This document shows positions 45,801 through 55,165 of a stretch of DNA of 64,000 nucleotides, in pieces (the first letter of the stretch is position 1; each line of letters opens with the position of its first letter). The DNA is from Pedomonas sp051304405. Lineage in GTDB: Bacteria > Pseudomonadota > Alphaproteobacteria > Sphingomonadales > Sphingomonadaceae. The DNA lies in assembly GCF_051304405.1 (NCBI RefSeq), contig NZ_JBPPGG010000001.1, forward strand, positions 186,001-250,000, read 5' to 3'. The notes below the pieces were generated by a model. It made no database searches and was not told the origin of the DNA. It saw only the letters and a program-made list of their open reading frames with translations. The position numbers and the translations under genes are program-made.

Positions 45801-46794
45801 GAGCAACCTTTCCCGAAATACGCCGGCCCAATGGCCTTTGGCCCGAAAACCGCTCGTGCTTATTGCCGGACCGACGGCAAGCGGCAAGTCAGCAGTATCA
45901 TTATGGCTGGCGGAAACGGCCCCCGGCACCGTCATCAATGGCGATGCGCTCCAGCTTTACCGGGATCTGTCCGTGCTGACAGCCCGCCCCTCGCCCGAGG
46001 ACGAGGCCCGCGCCCCCCACCGTCTCTACGGCGTGCTGGACGGCAGCCAGGCCAGCTCCGCCGCCTGGTGGGCGGAAGCGGCAACCCGCGAGGTGGAGGA
46101 CGCCTGGGCGGCGGGCCGCCTGCCCATCCTCACCGGCGGCACCGGGCTCTATCTGCGCACCCTGCTGCATGGCATCGTGCCGGTGCCGGACATCGACGAG
46201 GCCGTGCGGGCGGACGTGCGCGGGCGGATGGACGCCGAGGGCCCGGAAGCCTTGCACGCCGAGCTGGCCCGGCTCGACCCCGTCACCGCCGCCCGCCTTG
46301 GCCCGCGCGACCGCCAGCGAATCGCCCGGGCGCTGGAGGTGGCCCTCTCCACCGGCACGCCGCTCAGCCAGTTCCAGCAGGAGACCACCGGCGGGCTGGC
46401 GGACCGGCCGGACGTGGGGCCGATCCTCCGTTGCGTCATCTTGCCGGAACGTAGTATACTATATACACGCTGCGACCAGCGGCTCGTGCAGATGGCCGAA
46501 CAGGGCGCGGTGGAGGAAGTCAGAAAATTGCTGGCGCGCGGCCTTGCACCCGAGTTGCCGGTGATGAAAGCGGTCGGCGTGCCCGAGTTTGCGGCCTTCC
46601 TCGAAAAACGTCTTGAATATCAAGAGGCTATCGCCGCCGCCCAGCAAGCGACCCGGCGTTACGCCAAACGCCAGTACACCTGGTTCCGCAATCAGTGCCG
46701 CGACTGGAATTTCGTCCGTTCGCACGATCTGAAAACTCAAATCGAGCAAATTGCAATAATATTCCAAGAAAACGGCTTGACTTTGAAAGTTTGA
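45799..46794 (+). CDS. miaA: tRNA dimethylallyltransferase
   Basis: The 331-residue protein has the P-loop PLVLIAGPTASGKSAVSLWL, DALQLYRDLSVLTARPS, LPILTGGTGLYLRTLLHGIV, RDRQRIARALEV and the C-terminal ATRRYAKRQYTWFRNQ. MiaA prenylates A37 of tRNAs reading U-starting codons. The ATG at 45799 shares two bases with the serB ATG, and no good ribosome site precedes it. The frame continues upstream through serB, and a TTG at 45837 is another possible start. The promoter must lie inside serB or the transcript be leaderless. Confidence 0.92.
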   Translation: MSNLSRNTPAQWPLARKPLVLIAGPTASGKSAVSLWLAETAPGTVINGDALQLYRDLSVLTARPSPEDEARAPHRLYGVLDGSQASSAAWWAEAATREVEDAWAAGRLPILTGGTGLYLRTLLHGIVPVPDIDEAVRADVRGRMDAEGPEALHAELARLDPVTAARLGPRDRQRIARALEVALSTGTPLSQFQQETTGGLADRPDVGPILRCVILPERSILYTRCDQRLVQMAEQGAVEEVRKLLARGLAPELPVMKAVGVPEFAAFLEKRLEYQEAIAAAQQATRRYAKRQYTWFRNQCRDWNFVRSHDLKTQIEQIAIIFQENGLTLKV

Positions 46795-46911
46795 AACAAT
46801 ACCCAAGCCCTCTGTTTGCCTTGCAGCGGAGGGGTGCGCTCGACGTGTGCCTTCCTGCTGCGTCAGGAGTTTATCTGCTGTGATGTCACGGCGCGGGAAG
46901 GAGTAAGAGAC

Positions 46912-48663
46912 ATGTACGGCGAGCCGATGCCCGGCGCGGAGATCATCGTCCAGGCCCTGGTGGATCTGGGCGTGGAGGTCGTGTTCGGATATCCGGGCGG
47001 CGCTGTCCTTCCCATCTACGACGCGCTTTTCCGGCAGAACCGCATCCGCCACGTGCTGGCCCGCCACGAGCAGGGCGCGGTCCATGCGGCGGAAGGCTAT
47101 GCCCGCTCCACCGGCAAGCCGGGCGTGGTGCTGGTCACCTCCGGCCCGGGCGCGACCAACGCTGTCACCGGCATCACGGACGCGCTGCTGGATTCCATCC
47201 CCATTGTCGTGCTGACCGGTCAGGTCGCCACGCACCTGATCGGCAATGACGCCTTTCAGGAGTGCGACACGGTCGGCATCACCCGCCACTGCTCCAAGCA
47301 CAACTACCTGGTGAAGGACACCGCCCGTCTGGGCGAGGTGATTCACGAGGCCTTCTACATCGCGACCCACGGCCGCCCCGGCCCGGTCGTGGTCGACATT
47401 CCGAAGGACGTGCAGATTGCCAAGGCGGTCTACCGCAACCCGGGCAAGATCGAGCACAAGACCTACCGCCCGGCCATCAAGGGCGACGTTGCCGACATCG
47501 AGGCCGCGATCGAGCTGATGATGAACGCGGAGCGTCCGGTGCTGTACACCGGCGGCGGCATCATCAACTCCGGCCCGCAGGCGGCCCTGCTGCTTCAGGA
47601 GTTGCAGCGCGTCACCGGCTTCCCCGTCACCTCGACGCTGATGGGTCTGGGCGCCTTCCCGTCCCGCTCGCCCGCGTTCCTCGGGATGCTGGGCATGCAC
47701 GGCACCTATGAGGCCAACCTCGCCACCCACGGCGCGGACGTGCTCATCTGCCTCGGCGCGCGCTTCGACGACCGCGTCACCGGCCGGGTCGATCTGTTCT
47801 CGCCGAACTCGAAGAAGATTCACGTCGATATCGACCGCTCGTCCATCAACAAGAACATTCTGGTGGACATCGGCATCGTCGGCGACGTGGGCCGGGTCAT
47901 GGAGGACATGATCCGCATCTGGAAGTCCAAGGGCCTCACCGCCCGTCCGCTCAAGGACTGGTGGGCCCAGATCAACGAATGGCGCGACCGCAAGTGCCTG
48001 GCCTACCGCCAGGAGGGCGACGTGATCCTGCCGCAGCACGCCATCGCGCGGCTGTACGAGGCGACGAAGGACAAGAGCCCGATCATCACCACGGAGGTCG
48101 GCCAGCACCAGATGTGGGCGGCCCAGTATTTCGGGTTCGAGAAGCCGAACAAGTGGCTCACCTCCGGCGGTCTCGGCACCATGGGCTACGGCCTGCCCGC
48201 CGCCATCGGCGCGCAGATCGGCAACCCCAACGCGCTGGTGATCGACATCGCGGGCGAGGCTTCGATCCTGATGAACATTCAGGAGATGTCCACGGCCAAG
48301 CAGTATCGCCTGCCGGTCAAGGTGTTCATCCTCAACAACGAGTACATGGGCATGGTCCGCCAGTGGCAGGACCTCACCTACGAGGGCCGCTATTCCGAGA
48401 GCTATTCGGAAGCCCTGCCCGACTTCGTGAAGCTGGCCGAGGCCTATGGCTGGACCGGCCTGCGGATCGAGACCGCCGCCGAGCTGGACGCGGGCATCAA
48501 GACGATGCTGGAGACGCCCGGCCCGGTGATGGTGGACTGCCGCGTGGCCAAGCTGGAGAACTGCTTCCCGATGGTTCCCTCGGGCGCGGGCCACAACGAG
48601 ATGATCCTCGGCCCCGAACAGGTGTCGGGCGAGCTGTCCGAGGAGGCTCAGGCGCTCGTTTGA
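46912..48663 (+). CDS. ilvB: Acetolactate synthase large subunit
   Basis: The 583-residue ThDP-dependent enzyme makes acetolactate and acetohydroxybutyrate for Val, Leu and Ile. It opens PMPGAEIIVQALVDLGVEVV FGYPGGAVLPIYDALF, with the ThDP glutamate in ARHEQGAVHAAEGYARSTG, LTSGPGATNAVTGITDAL-like VTSGPGATN, FAD region ARFDDRVTG, and the Mg/ThDP motif DIAGEASILMNIQEM ending in LNNEYMGMV. GGAAGGAG precedes the ATG. No Ile/Leu/Val-rich leader peptide was seen. It leads ilvB-ilvN-ilvC. Confidence 0.96.
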   Translation: MYGEPMPGAEIIVQALVDLGVEVVFGYPGGAVLPIYDALFRQNRIRHVLARHEQGAVHAAEGYARSTGKPGVVLVTSGPGATNAVTGITDALLDSIPIVVLTGQVATHLIGNDAFQECDTVGITRHCSKHNYLVKDTARLGEVIHEAFYIATHGRPGPVVVDIPKDVQIAKAVYRNPGKIEHKTYRPAIKGDVADIEAAIELMMNAERPVLYTGGGIINSGPQAALLLQELQRVTGFPVTSTLMGLGAFPSRSPAFLGMLGMHGTYEANLATHGADVLICLGARFDDRVTGRVDLFSPNSKKIHVDIDRSSINKNILVDIGIVGDVGRVMEDMIRIWKSKGLTARPLKDWWAQINEWRDRKCLAYRQEGDVILPQHAIARLYEATKDKSPIITTEVGQHQMWAAQYFGFEKPNKWLTSGGLGTMGYGLPAAIGAQIGNPNALVIDIAGEASILMNIQEMSTAKQYRLPVKVFILNNEYMGMVRQWQDLTYEGRYSESYSEALPDFVKLAEAYGWTGLRIETAAELDAGIKTMLETPGPVMVDCRVAKLENCFPMVPSGAGHNEMILGPEQVSGELSEEAQALV

Positions 48664-48779
48664 TTGCGATCGGTCCCCAGGTTCCCGGCCGCACCCGGCC
48701 GGGAGCATTCACCCCGCTTCTGACGTTGCAGGCGGCGCAGTCCCCGGAGACGGAGTCGCGCCAAAGCCAGGAATGAACC

Positions 48780-49304
48780 ATGTTGCATCAGAACAGCCCC
48801 ATCGAACGCCATACCCTCAGCATCCTCGTTGACAACGAGGCCGGTGTTCTTGCGCGTGTGATTGGCCTTTTCTCCAGCCGCGGTTACAACATCGACAGCC
48901 TGACCGTGGCGGAGGTCACCCATGACCAGTCGATCAGCCGCATCACCATCGTCACCTCCGGCACGCCGGTGGTCATCGAGCAGATCAAGGCGCAGCTGGA
49001 GCGGCTGGTGCCGGTGCACTCGGTGGCCGATCTCACCGTGCAGGGTCCGCACGTGGAGCGGGAAATGGCGCTGGTGAAGGTGACGGGGCTCGGCGAGAAG
49101 CGGGTCGAGGCGCTGCGCCTCGCCGACATCTACCGCGCCCGGGTGGTGGACGCCTCCACCCGCAGCTTCGTGTTCGAGCTGACCGGCTCCACCGAGAAGG
49201 TGAACACGTTCATTGAACTCATGCGGGAGCTGGGTCTGGCCGAGGTGGTCCGCACCGGCGTCGTTGCCATCGCGCGCGGCACCAGCACGCTCACGCACCC
49301 CTGA
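48780..49304 (+). CDS. ilvN: Acetolactate synthase small (regulatory) subunit
   Basis: The 174-residue protein has an N-terminal ACT domain (RHTLSILVDNEAGVLARVIGLF, RGYNIDSLTVAEVTHD) and the C-terminal ALS_ss domain (REMALVKVTGLGEKRVEALR, GSTEKVNTFIELMRELG). It confers valine feedback inhibition on IlvB. It lies 116 bases after ilvB, with ilvC 107 bases downstream. Confidence 0.95.
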   Translation: MLHQNSPIERHTLSILVDNEAGVLARVIGLFSSRGYNIDSLTVAEVTHDQSISRITIVTSGTPVVIEQIKAQLERLVPVHSVADLTVQGPHVEREMALVKVTGLGEKRVEALRLADIYRARVVDASTRSFVFELTGSTEKVNTFIELMRELGLAEVVRTGVVAIARGTSTLTHP

Positions 49305-49411
49305 GAGCCGGGGAAGCGCAGCAGTCACGGGGCACCCGGGAACTTCGGAATTTCGGAAACTTCAGACGGCCAGGAAACAGGGCCGGGAATAAACAAGGGA
49401 AGGAAAGAAAC

Positions 49412-50431
49412 ATGCGCGTCTACTACGATCGCGACGCCGACCTGAATCTGATCAAGGGCAAGAAGATTGCCATCCTCGGCTACGGCAGCCAGGGCCACGC
49501 CCATGCGCAGAACCTGCGCGACTCCGGCGTGCAGGAAGTCGCGATCGCGCTTCGTCCGGGTTCGGCCTCCGCGAAGAAGGCGGAAGCCGCCGGCTTCAAG
49601 GTGCTCGGCAACAAGGAAGCCGCCCAGTGGGCCGACATCCTGATGATCCTGGCGCCGGACGAGCACCAGGCCGCCATCTGGGAAAACGACCTGAAGGGCA
49701 ACATGAAGCCGGGCGCGGCGCTGGCCTTCGCTCACGGCCTCAACATCCACTTCGGTCTGATCGAGCCGCAGGCGGACATCGACGTGATCATGATCGCGCC
49801 GAAGGGCCCGGGCCACACCGTGCGCGGCGAGTATCTGAAGGGCGGCGGCGTGCCGTGCCTCATCGCCGTCCACCAGGACGTCTCGGGCAACGCCCATGAC
49901 ATCGCCCTCGCCTACGCCTCGGGCGTTGGCGGCGGCCGCTCGGGCATCATCGAGACCAACTTCCGCGAGGAGTGCGAGACCGACCTGTTCGGCGAGCAGG
50001 CCGTACTGTGCGGCGGTCTGACCGCGCTGGTGCAGGCGGGCTTCGAGACCCTGGTCGAGGCCGGCTACGCGCCGGAGATGGCCTACTTCGAGTGCCTCCA
50101 CGAGATGAAGCTGATCGTGGACCTGATGTACGAGGGCGGCATCGCCAACATGCGCTACTCGATCTCCAACACCGCCGAGTACGGTGACATCAAGACCGGT
50201 CCGCGCATCATCACCGAAGAGACCAAGAAGGAAATGAAGCGCGTGCTGGCCGACATCCAGTCGGGCCGCTTCGTGCGCGACTTCGTGCTCGAGAACCGCG
50301 CCGGCCAGCCGGAGCTGAAGGCGTCCCGCAAGCTGGCGGCGGCGCACCCGATCGAGCAGACCGGCGAGAAGCTCCGCGCCATGATGCCGTGGATCAACGC
50401 CAGCAAGCTGGTCGACAAGTCCAAGAACTGA
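49412..50431 (+). CDS. ilvC: Ketol-acid reductoisomerase (class I)
   Basis: The 339-residue protein has the Rossmann motif ILGYGSQGHAHAQNLRDSG, the NADPH-type loop ALRPGSASAKKAEAAGF, the catalytic metal site DLFGEQAVLCGG, and ECLHEMKLIVDLMYEGGI with SISNTAEYGD in the knotted C-terminal domain. It converts acetolactate to dihydroxyisovalerate. AAGGGAAGGAAAG precedes the ATG. No clean terminator was found after it. Confidence 0.97.
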   Translation: MRVYYDRDADLNLIKGKKIAILGYGSQGHAHAQNLRDSGVQEVAIALRPGSASAKKAEAAGFKVLGNKEAAQWADILMILAPDEHQAAIWENDLKGNMKPGAALAFAHGLNIHFGLIEPQADIDVIMIAPKGPGHTVRGEYLKGGGVPCLIAVHQDVSGNAHDIALAYASGVGGGRSGIIETNFREECETDLFGEQAVLCGGLTALVQAGFETLVEAGYAPEMAYFECLHEMKLIVDLMYEGGIANMRYSISNTAEYGDIKTGPRIITEETKKEMKRVLADIQSGRFVRDFVLENRAGQPELKASRKLAAAHPIEQTGEKLRAMMPWINASKLVDKSKN

Positions 50432-50669
50432 CCCCCCTCGATCCTTTCGACAGGTCGAGAAGACGGCGGGCGTCGTCACCATCCGGTGGCGGCGCCTGCT
50501 GCTTTTTGGCGCGGAACCGGACGCTCCGCCGCCAGTTTGTCCCTACAATCCGCACGGTCTCCCCGCTGCTTTCACCCAGGCGACGGGCCATGCGGAACGC
50601 CTCCGGCGTGCCTTCTCATCTGCGAAGCGCCCGCAGCAGCACGACGTCGACTGACAAGGGACATGCCCT

Positions 50670-51587
50670 ATGCGTTTGCTCGCACCTGCGGCTGTTGCGG
50701 CCCTCATCGGCGTGGCGGCGCCTGCCGTTGCGGCTCCCGTCCTGACCGACCTCACCGCGACCACGCCCGAGCAACTGGCCGCCACGCTTCTGGGCGCCAA
50801 TAGCGGCATCCTCATCAACTCCGCCACCTACACGGGCAGCGCCGTCGCCTCGGGGCTGTTCACCGGCGGCAACAGCTCGGGCATCGGCTTCGACAGCGGC
50901 GTTGCGCTCACCAGCGGCACGCTCTCCACCCTGCCCGCCGGGTTCAACACCCAGAACCTGGCCCTGGGGAACCCGCGTCTGGAGCAATACAACGGCGGCT
51001 TCGCCACCACCAACGCCTCGACGCTCACCATCGAGTTCACGCCGCAGGGCAACGCGATCTCCCTCGCCTACGTCTTCGGCTCGCAGGACTATCAGTTCTC
51101 GGTCGGCATCGGGTTCAACGACGTGTTCGCGGCGGAGGTGAACGGCACCAACCGCGCGCTGGTGCCGGGCACGGACACGCCCGTCTCCATCGACACCGTC
51201 AACTGCGGCGACGCCCTCGGCAACAATGCGGCCAATTGCGACCAGTTTCGCGACAACCGCAACGGGGGCGTCACGGACCTGGACCTCGAAGGGCTGACCC
51301 GGGTCTTTCTGCTGACGGCGGCGGTGGTGCCGAACGCCATCAACACCCTGACCCTCTCGATCGCCGATTCCTCCGATCCGTTCTTCGATTCCGTCGTCTT
51401 TCTTCAGGCGGGCTCGTTCGTCAGTTGCGGCGGGCCGGTCCTGCCGGCGTGCAACGGGGTCCCGCCGCCCCCGGGCGAGGTAGAGGAGCCGGGCATGATC
51501 GGCCTCCTCGGCCTTGCCGCACTCACCATCGCCGCCACCTGCCGGCCGCGCCGCCGCCCGTACCGCGCCGCGCGCCGCCGCGCCTGA
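50670..51587 (+). CDS. Choice-of-anchor L domain protein with PEP-CTERM-like end
   Basis: The 305-residue secreted protein has a signal peptide MRLLAPAAVAALIGVAAPAVA. The mature part begins LTDLTATTPEQLAATLLG and contains SGIGFDSGVALTSG and SLAYVFGSQDYQFSVGIGFN, the pattern of choice-of-anchor L domains. The C-terminus is VEEPGMIGLLGLAALTIAAT followed by a strongly basic tail, resembling a PEP-CTERM sorting signal but with EEP in place of PEP. Exosortase-dependent processing is inferred, and no exosortase gene is in the window. The stop is 3 bases from the convergent phosphatase stop. Confidence 0.8.
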   Translation: MRLLAPAAVAALIGVAAPAVAAPVLTDLTATTPEQLAATLLGANSGILINSATYTGSAVASGLFTGGNSSGIGFDSGVALTSGTLSTLPAGFNTQNLALGNPRLEQYNGGFATTNASTLTIEFTPQGNAISLAYVFGSQDYQFSVGIGFNDVFAAEVNGTNRALVPGTDTPVSIDTVNCGDALGNNAANCDQFRDNRNGGVTDLDLEGLTRVFLLTAAVVPNAINTLTLSIADSSDPFFDSVVFLQAGSFVSCGGPVLPACNGVPPPPGEVEEPGMIGLLGLAALTIAATCRPRRRPYRAARRRA

Positions 51588-51589
51588 CC

Positions 51590-52090
51590 TCAGGCTTCCG
51601 CTGCGGCCCCCACCGCCAGCGCGGCGCGCACGGTCTCCAGCAGCGCCTCGCAGCCCAGCCGGGCCAGGCGATAGGTTTCCTCGAAATCCTCGGGCCCGCC
51701 GTAATAGGGATCGGGCACCGGCCGGCCCTCCATTCCCGGCACGAAGTCCAGCAGCATCCGCACCTCGGCACTGTGACCGGCGGGCGCGACGGCCCGGATG
51801 TCCGCCAGGTTGCTCGCGTCCATCGCCACGATGAACCGGAACCGCGCGAAGTCCGCCCGGCAGAGCTGGCGCGCCCGCAGGCCGGTAATGTCGATGCCAT
51901 GGCGGGCCGCCACCGCGCAGCTGCGCGGGTCGGGGCCGCGGCCGATGTGCCAATCGCCGGTCCCGGCGGAATCGATCTCGATCCGGTCGGCGAGCCCTGC
52001 CTGCGCCACCAGATCCCGGAACACGCCCTCGGCCACCGGCGAGCGGCAGATGTTGCCAAGGCACACAAACAATACGGAGGTCTTCGTCAC
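51590..52090 (-). CDS. Low-molecular-weight protein-tyrosine phosphatase
   Basis: The 166-residue protein has the P-loop VCLGNICRS (Cys10, Arg16, with the second Cys15), IDSAGTGDWHIG, and the general-acid loop VPDPYYGGPEDFEE with Asp127. Bacterial homologues act on tyrosine kinases of exopolysaccharide export or as arsenate-reductase-like enzymes. No such partner lies next to it. The GTG start has GGGAGC upstream. Confidence 0.92.
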   Translation of the reverse strand: MTKTSVLFVCLGNICRSPVAEGVFRDLVAQAGLADRIEIDSAGTGDWHIGRGPDPRSCAVAARHGIDITGLRARQLCRADFARFRFIVAMDASNLADIRAVAPAGHSAEVRMLLDFVPGMEGRPVPDPYYGGPEDFEETYRLARLGCEALLETVRAALAVGAAAEA

Positions 52091-52321
52091 ATCCTGCTCC
52101 CTGGTCTGCGGCGCACCTTCGCCGCGTCCCGTTCATGGTCAGGCCCCGCTTATGCCCCAGGACGGCCAAAGAAGCGAGCCGGCCGCCGGCGTCCCACCAT
52201 TTCCCCCAGGTCCGCCCCCTCTGAATTCATAGCAGTCACAGGGACGCGCTCATGTCATAAATGCAATAAATTCGCGCTATTCTTTCCGTCCATGTCCCCG
52301 GCACTTGTGCAGGAGCCTCCC

Positions 52322-53104
52322 ATGAACCTGAAGATCACCGACCTGTTCTCCGTCGCCGGCAAGGTCGTGCTCGTGACCGGCGGCAGCCGTGGCCTCGGCG
52401 AGATTTTCGCCCGGGCCTATCTGCAAAACGGTGCGAAGGTCTACATCACGTCGCGCAAGGCCGACGCCTGCGACGCCCTCGCGGCGGAGCTTTCGAGCGA
52501 GGGCACCTGCATTTCCCTGCCCGCCGACCTCAGCCGCATGGAGGAAGTCGAGCGGCTGGCGGGCGAGCTGGCGGCGCGGGAGGAACGGCTCGACGTGCTC
52601 GTCAACAACGCGGGTGCGTCCTGGGCCGCCCCGTTCGACGACTTCCCCGAGCACGGCTGGGACAAGGTGATGAACATCAACGTGAAGTCGGTGTTTTTCC
52701 TCACCCAGAAGCTGAAGCCGCTGCTGGCCGCCGCCGCCACGGACGAGGACTGGGCGCGGGTCATCAATGTGGGCTCCATCGAAGGCCTGCACGTCTCGGA
52801 GCTGGAAGCGCCCTCCTACTGCACCTCCAAGGCGGCGGTCATTCACCTCAGCCGCGTGCTGGCCGCCAAGCTCGCGCCCGCGCGGATCGCGGTGAACGCC
52901 ATTGCGCCGGGCTACTTCCTCAGCAAGATGACGGTGGGTCTGGGCGACGACTACCTGAACAAGGTGGCCAGCGGCAGCCGCATGAACCGCCTCGGCCAGC
53001 CGCACGACATCGCGGGGATCGCCCTCTATCTGGCCTCGCGCGCCAGCAGTTTCGTCACCGGAGCCGTGATCCCCGTCGATGGCGGGCTCGCCACCACGGC
53101 CTGA
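52322..53104 (+). CDS. Short-chain dehydrogenase/reductase
   Basis: The 260-residue classical SDR has the cofactor loop VTGGSRGLGEIFA, LVNNAGASWAAPF, and the catalytic Ser in NVGSIEGL. The YCTSK of APSYCTSKAAVIHLS supplies Tyr and Lys, and the ending is ASSFVTGAVIPVDGGLATTA. The arginine in GGSRG suggests NADP(H) preference. Sequence resembles 3-ketoacyl reductase/gluconate dehydrogenase-like SDRs, and the substrate is unknown. AGGAG precedes the ATG by 8 bases. It is followed 102 bases later by a GMC oxidoreductase. Confidence 0.87.
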   Translation: MNLKITDLFSVAGKVVLVTGGSRGLGEIFARAYLQNGAKVYITSRKADACDALAAELSSEGTCISLPADLSRMEEVERLAGELAAREERLDVLVNNAGASWAAPFDDFPEHGWDKVMNINVKSVFFLTQKLKPLLAAAATDEDWARVINVGSIEGLHVSELEAPSYCTSKAAVIHLSRVLAAKLAPARIAVNAIAPGYFLSKMTVGLGDDYLNKVASGSRMNRLGQPHDIAGIALYLASRASSFVTGAVIPVDGGLATTA

Positions 53105-53206
53105 TCGCCTGTTTTCCCGGGAACGATGGGTTCGTCGAAAATCGTTTCGGAGGCATAATACATATCATATAAATCATCCCGGGGAGATCGACGGGGGGAC
53201 TTTGAC

Positions 53207-54832
53207 GTGGCGGATGTCGAGTCGGGGGCCTGGGACTACATCATTGTCGGGGCAGGATCGGCGGGCTGTGTGCTCGCCAACCGCCTGAGCGAGGATCCGC
53301 GCCATCGCGTGCTGCTCGTCGAGGCGGGCGGCGATGACCGGGACCCGATGATTCTCATGCCGATGGGGGTGGTGCAGCTGGTGCCGCCAGGCCGCTCGCC
53401 GCACACCTGGCAGTACTGGACCGAGCCCCAGCCCCAGCTCAACGGACGCCGCATGTACTGGCCGCGCGGCCGGGTGCTGGGCGGCTGCTCCTCCATCAAT
53501 GCGATGATCTATACCCGGGGCCATCCCTCCGACTACGACACCTGGGCCCGGCTTGGCTGCACCGGCTGGGGCTGGGACGACGTGCTGCCCTATTTCCTGC
53601 GCGCCGAGGACAGCGAGCGGGGCCCGAGCGCCTGGCACGGTGTCGGCGGGCCGCTCAAGACCTCCACCCGCTCCCTGCCCAATCCGCTGGTGGATGCGTT
53701 TCTGGAAGCCGGGCGCGAGCTGGGCCTGCCCGAGACGGACGATTTCAACGGCCCGGTGATGGAGGGGCTGGGCCGGTATGATTCCACCACCGCCAGAGGC
53801 GAGCGCTGGTCCGCCGCCCGGGCCTGGCTGCACCCGGCGCTGCGCCGCCCCAACCTGGCGGTGATGACCCAGGCCCTTGCCGAGCGGGTGGTGCTGGAGA
53901 ACGGCCGCGCCGCCGCCCTGGTGGTGCGGCGCGGCGACAGGCAGATCGTCTGCCGCGCGGCGGGGGAGATCCTGCTGGCGGGCGGCACGGTGAACTCGCC
54001 CCAGCTGCTCATGCTCTCCGGCATCGGCCCGGGCGAGCACCTGCAGGACATGGGCATTCCGGTCGCCCACCATGCGCCCGGCGTCGGCGCCAACCTTCAG
54101 GACCATCTGGACGTTGCCCTGCGCTGGACCTGCGAGGCCCCGGTCTCGCTCCAGCGCTACCGCGCCAGGCTTCCCCGGCTGCTGGCCAACCTTGGCTGGC
54201 GAACGGCCCGCAAGGGTGTGGCCAGCTACATCCCCACCCCGGCCGGCGGCTTCCTGAAATCGAGCCGCCAGATCGCCGTGCCGGACCTCCAGCTGCATCT
54301 CATGTGCACCCTGATCAGTCCGCACAGCACCCAGCCCATCGAGGCGCATGGTTACCAGATCCAGGTCTGCCATCTGCGGCCGCTGTCGCGCGGCACGATC
54401 CGTCTCGCCTCGCCCGATCCGGCGGCGCATCCGCTGATCGACCCCGGCTACTTCCAGGCGGAGGCCGACATCGAGGCGCTGCTGACGGGCGTCATGATCG
54501 CCCGGCGCATCGGCAACGCGCTGGCCTTCGCGCCGTTCGGCGTCACCGAGCTGTGGCCGGGCGAGTCCGTGCACTGGCGGGATGACCTGCTCGCCGCCAT
54601 CCGCGACGCGGCGGAGACCGTCTATCACCCGGTGGGGACGGTCCGCATGGGCAGCGATGATCTGGCGGTGGTGGACCCGCGCCTCAGGGTGCGCGGTGTC
54701 GAGGGCCTACGGGTGGTGGACGCCTCGATCATGCCGATCCTTGTGTCGGGCAACACCAACGCGCCGACCATGATGATCGCCGACAAGGCGGCGGACATGA
54801 TTCTGGAAGACCGGGCCCGGCCTTCCGCCTGA
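53207..54832 (+). CDS. GMC-family FAD oxidoreductase (choline/alcohol dehydrogenase-like)
   Basis: The 541-residue flavoprotein has the FAD motif YIIVGAGSAGCVLANRLSED at residues 9-28, GRVLGGCSSINAMIYTRGH (GMC signature 1), and GGTVNSPQLLMLSGIGPGEH (signature 2). The C-terminal active-site region is TVYHPVGTVRMG followed by NTNAPTMMIADKAADMI. It oxidises an alcohol such as a long-chain or polyethylene-glycol-type substrate, not assignable here. The start is a GTG at 53207 with a G-rich site upstream. The AT-rich stretch 53150-53175 is its likely promoter. Confidence 0.9.
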   Translation: MADVESGAWDYIIVGAGSAGCVLANRLSEDPRHRVLLVEAGGDDRDPMILMPMGVVQLVPPGRSPHTWQYWTEPQPQLNGRRMYWPRGRVLGGCSSINAMIYTRGHPSDYDTWARLGCTGWGWDDVLPYFLRAEDSERGPSAWHGVGGPLKTSTRSLPNPLVDAFLEAGRELGLPETDDFNGPVMEGLGRYDSTTARGERWSAARAWLHPALRRPNLAVMTQALAERVVLENGRAAALVVRRGDRQIVCRAAGEILLAGGTVNSPQLLMLSGIGPGEHLQDMGIPVAHHAPGVGANLQDHLDVALRWTCEAPVSLQRYRARLPRLLANLGWRTARKGVASYIPTPAGGFLKSSRQIAVPDLQLHLMCTLISPHSTQPIEAHGYQIQVCHLRPLSRGTIRLASPDPAAHPLIDPGYFQAEADIEALLTGVMIARRIGNALAFAPFGVTELWPGESVHWRDDLLAAIRDAAETVYHPVGTVRMGSDDLAVVDPRLRVRGVEGLRVVDASIMPILVSGNTNAPTMMIADKAADMILEDRARPSA

Positions 54833-54877
54833 CCCGCGCGACCGGAGCCGCAGCCCTCACCCAGCCCTTTGCAGCCC

Positions 54878-55111
54878 TCAGGCGGCGCGGCGGACCCGCT
54901 CGACGATGGTCACGCCGATCCGCTCGCCGAGAAGCACGATTTCGCCTCTGGCGATGAGCTCGTCGTTGGCGTAGATCCACACAGGATCGTCATGGCGCGC
55001 ATCCAGGTCGATGACCGCGCCGCGCCCCATTTTCAGCAGATGCCGGATCGGCATCTTGGTCCGGCCAAGAACGACAGAGATCTCCAGTTTGACCTTGTCA
55101 ACGGCGCTCAT
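54878..55111 (-). CDS. fliN: FliN-like flagellar motor switch protein (SpoA domain only)
   Basis: The 77-residue protein is a single SpoA/FliN C-terminal domain: VKLEISVVLGRTKMPIRHLLKMG, then GAVIDLDARHDDPVWIYAND and ARGEIVLLGERIGVTIVERV. FliN forms the lower C-ring of the flagellar switch. Its length is short even for the FliN group, leaving only the core domain. It is not beside other C-ring genes, but two TipF-like genes lie 0.8-3.2 kb away. It could alternatively be a type III secretion or FliN-like paralog. Confidence 0.82.
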   Translation of the reverse strand: MSAVDKVKLEISVVLGRTKMPIRHLLKMGRGAVIDLDARHDDPVWIYANDELIARGEIVLLGERIGVTIVERVRRAA

Positions 55112-55165
55112 TCCCGGTTCCTTCGGCCCAGTCCAGTGGTTGCTCGCGAGACAGACTGACGCAAG

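Noticed and set aside
46883..46906. Seven-codon frame MSRRGKE ending 5 bases before ilvB, considered as a leader peptide
   Set aside because: It contains no Ile, Leu or Val codons, overlaps the ilvB ribosome site, and no attenuator hairpins are present.
46459..48708. Long minus-strand frame across miaA and ilvB
   Set aside because: It is the antisense shadow of ilvB. Its composition is low-complexity His/Val/Arg/Asp and no domain is visible.
53117..53145. GGAAC..CGTT pair upstream of the GMC oxidoreductase considered as a general-stress (EcfG) promoter
   Set aside because: The spacing is 18 bases between GGAAC and CGTT, outside the usual 16-17, and an AT-rich stretch nearer the gene is a better promoter candidate.
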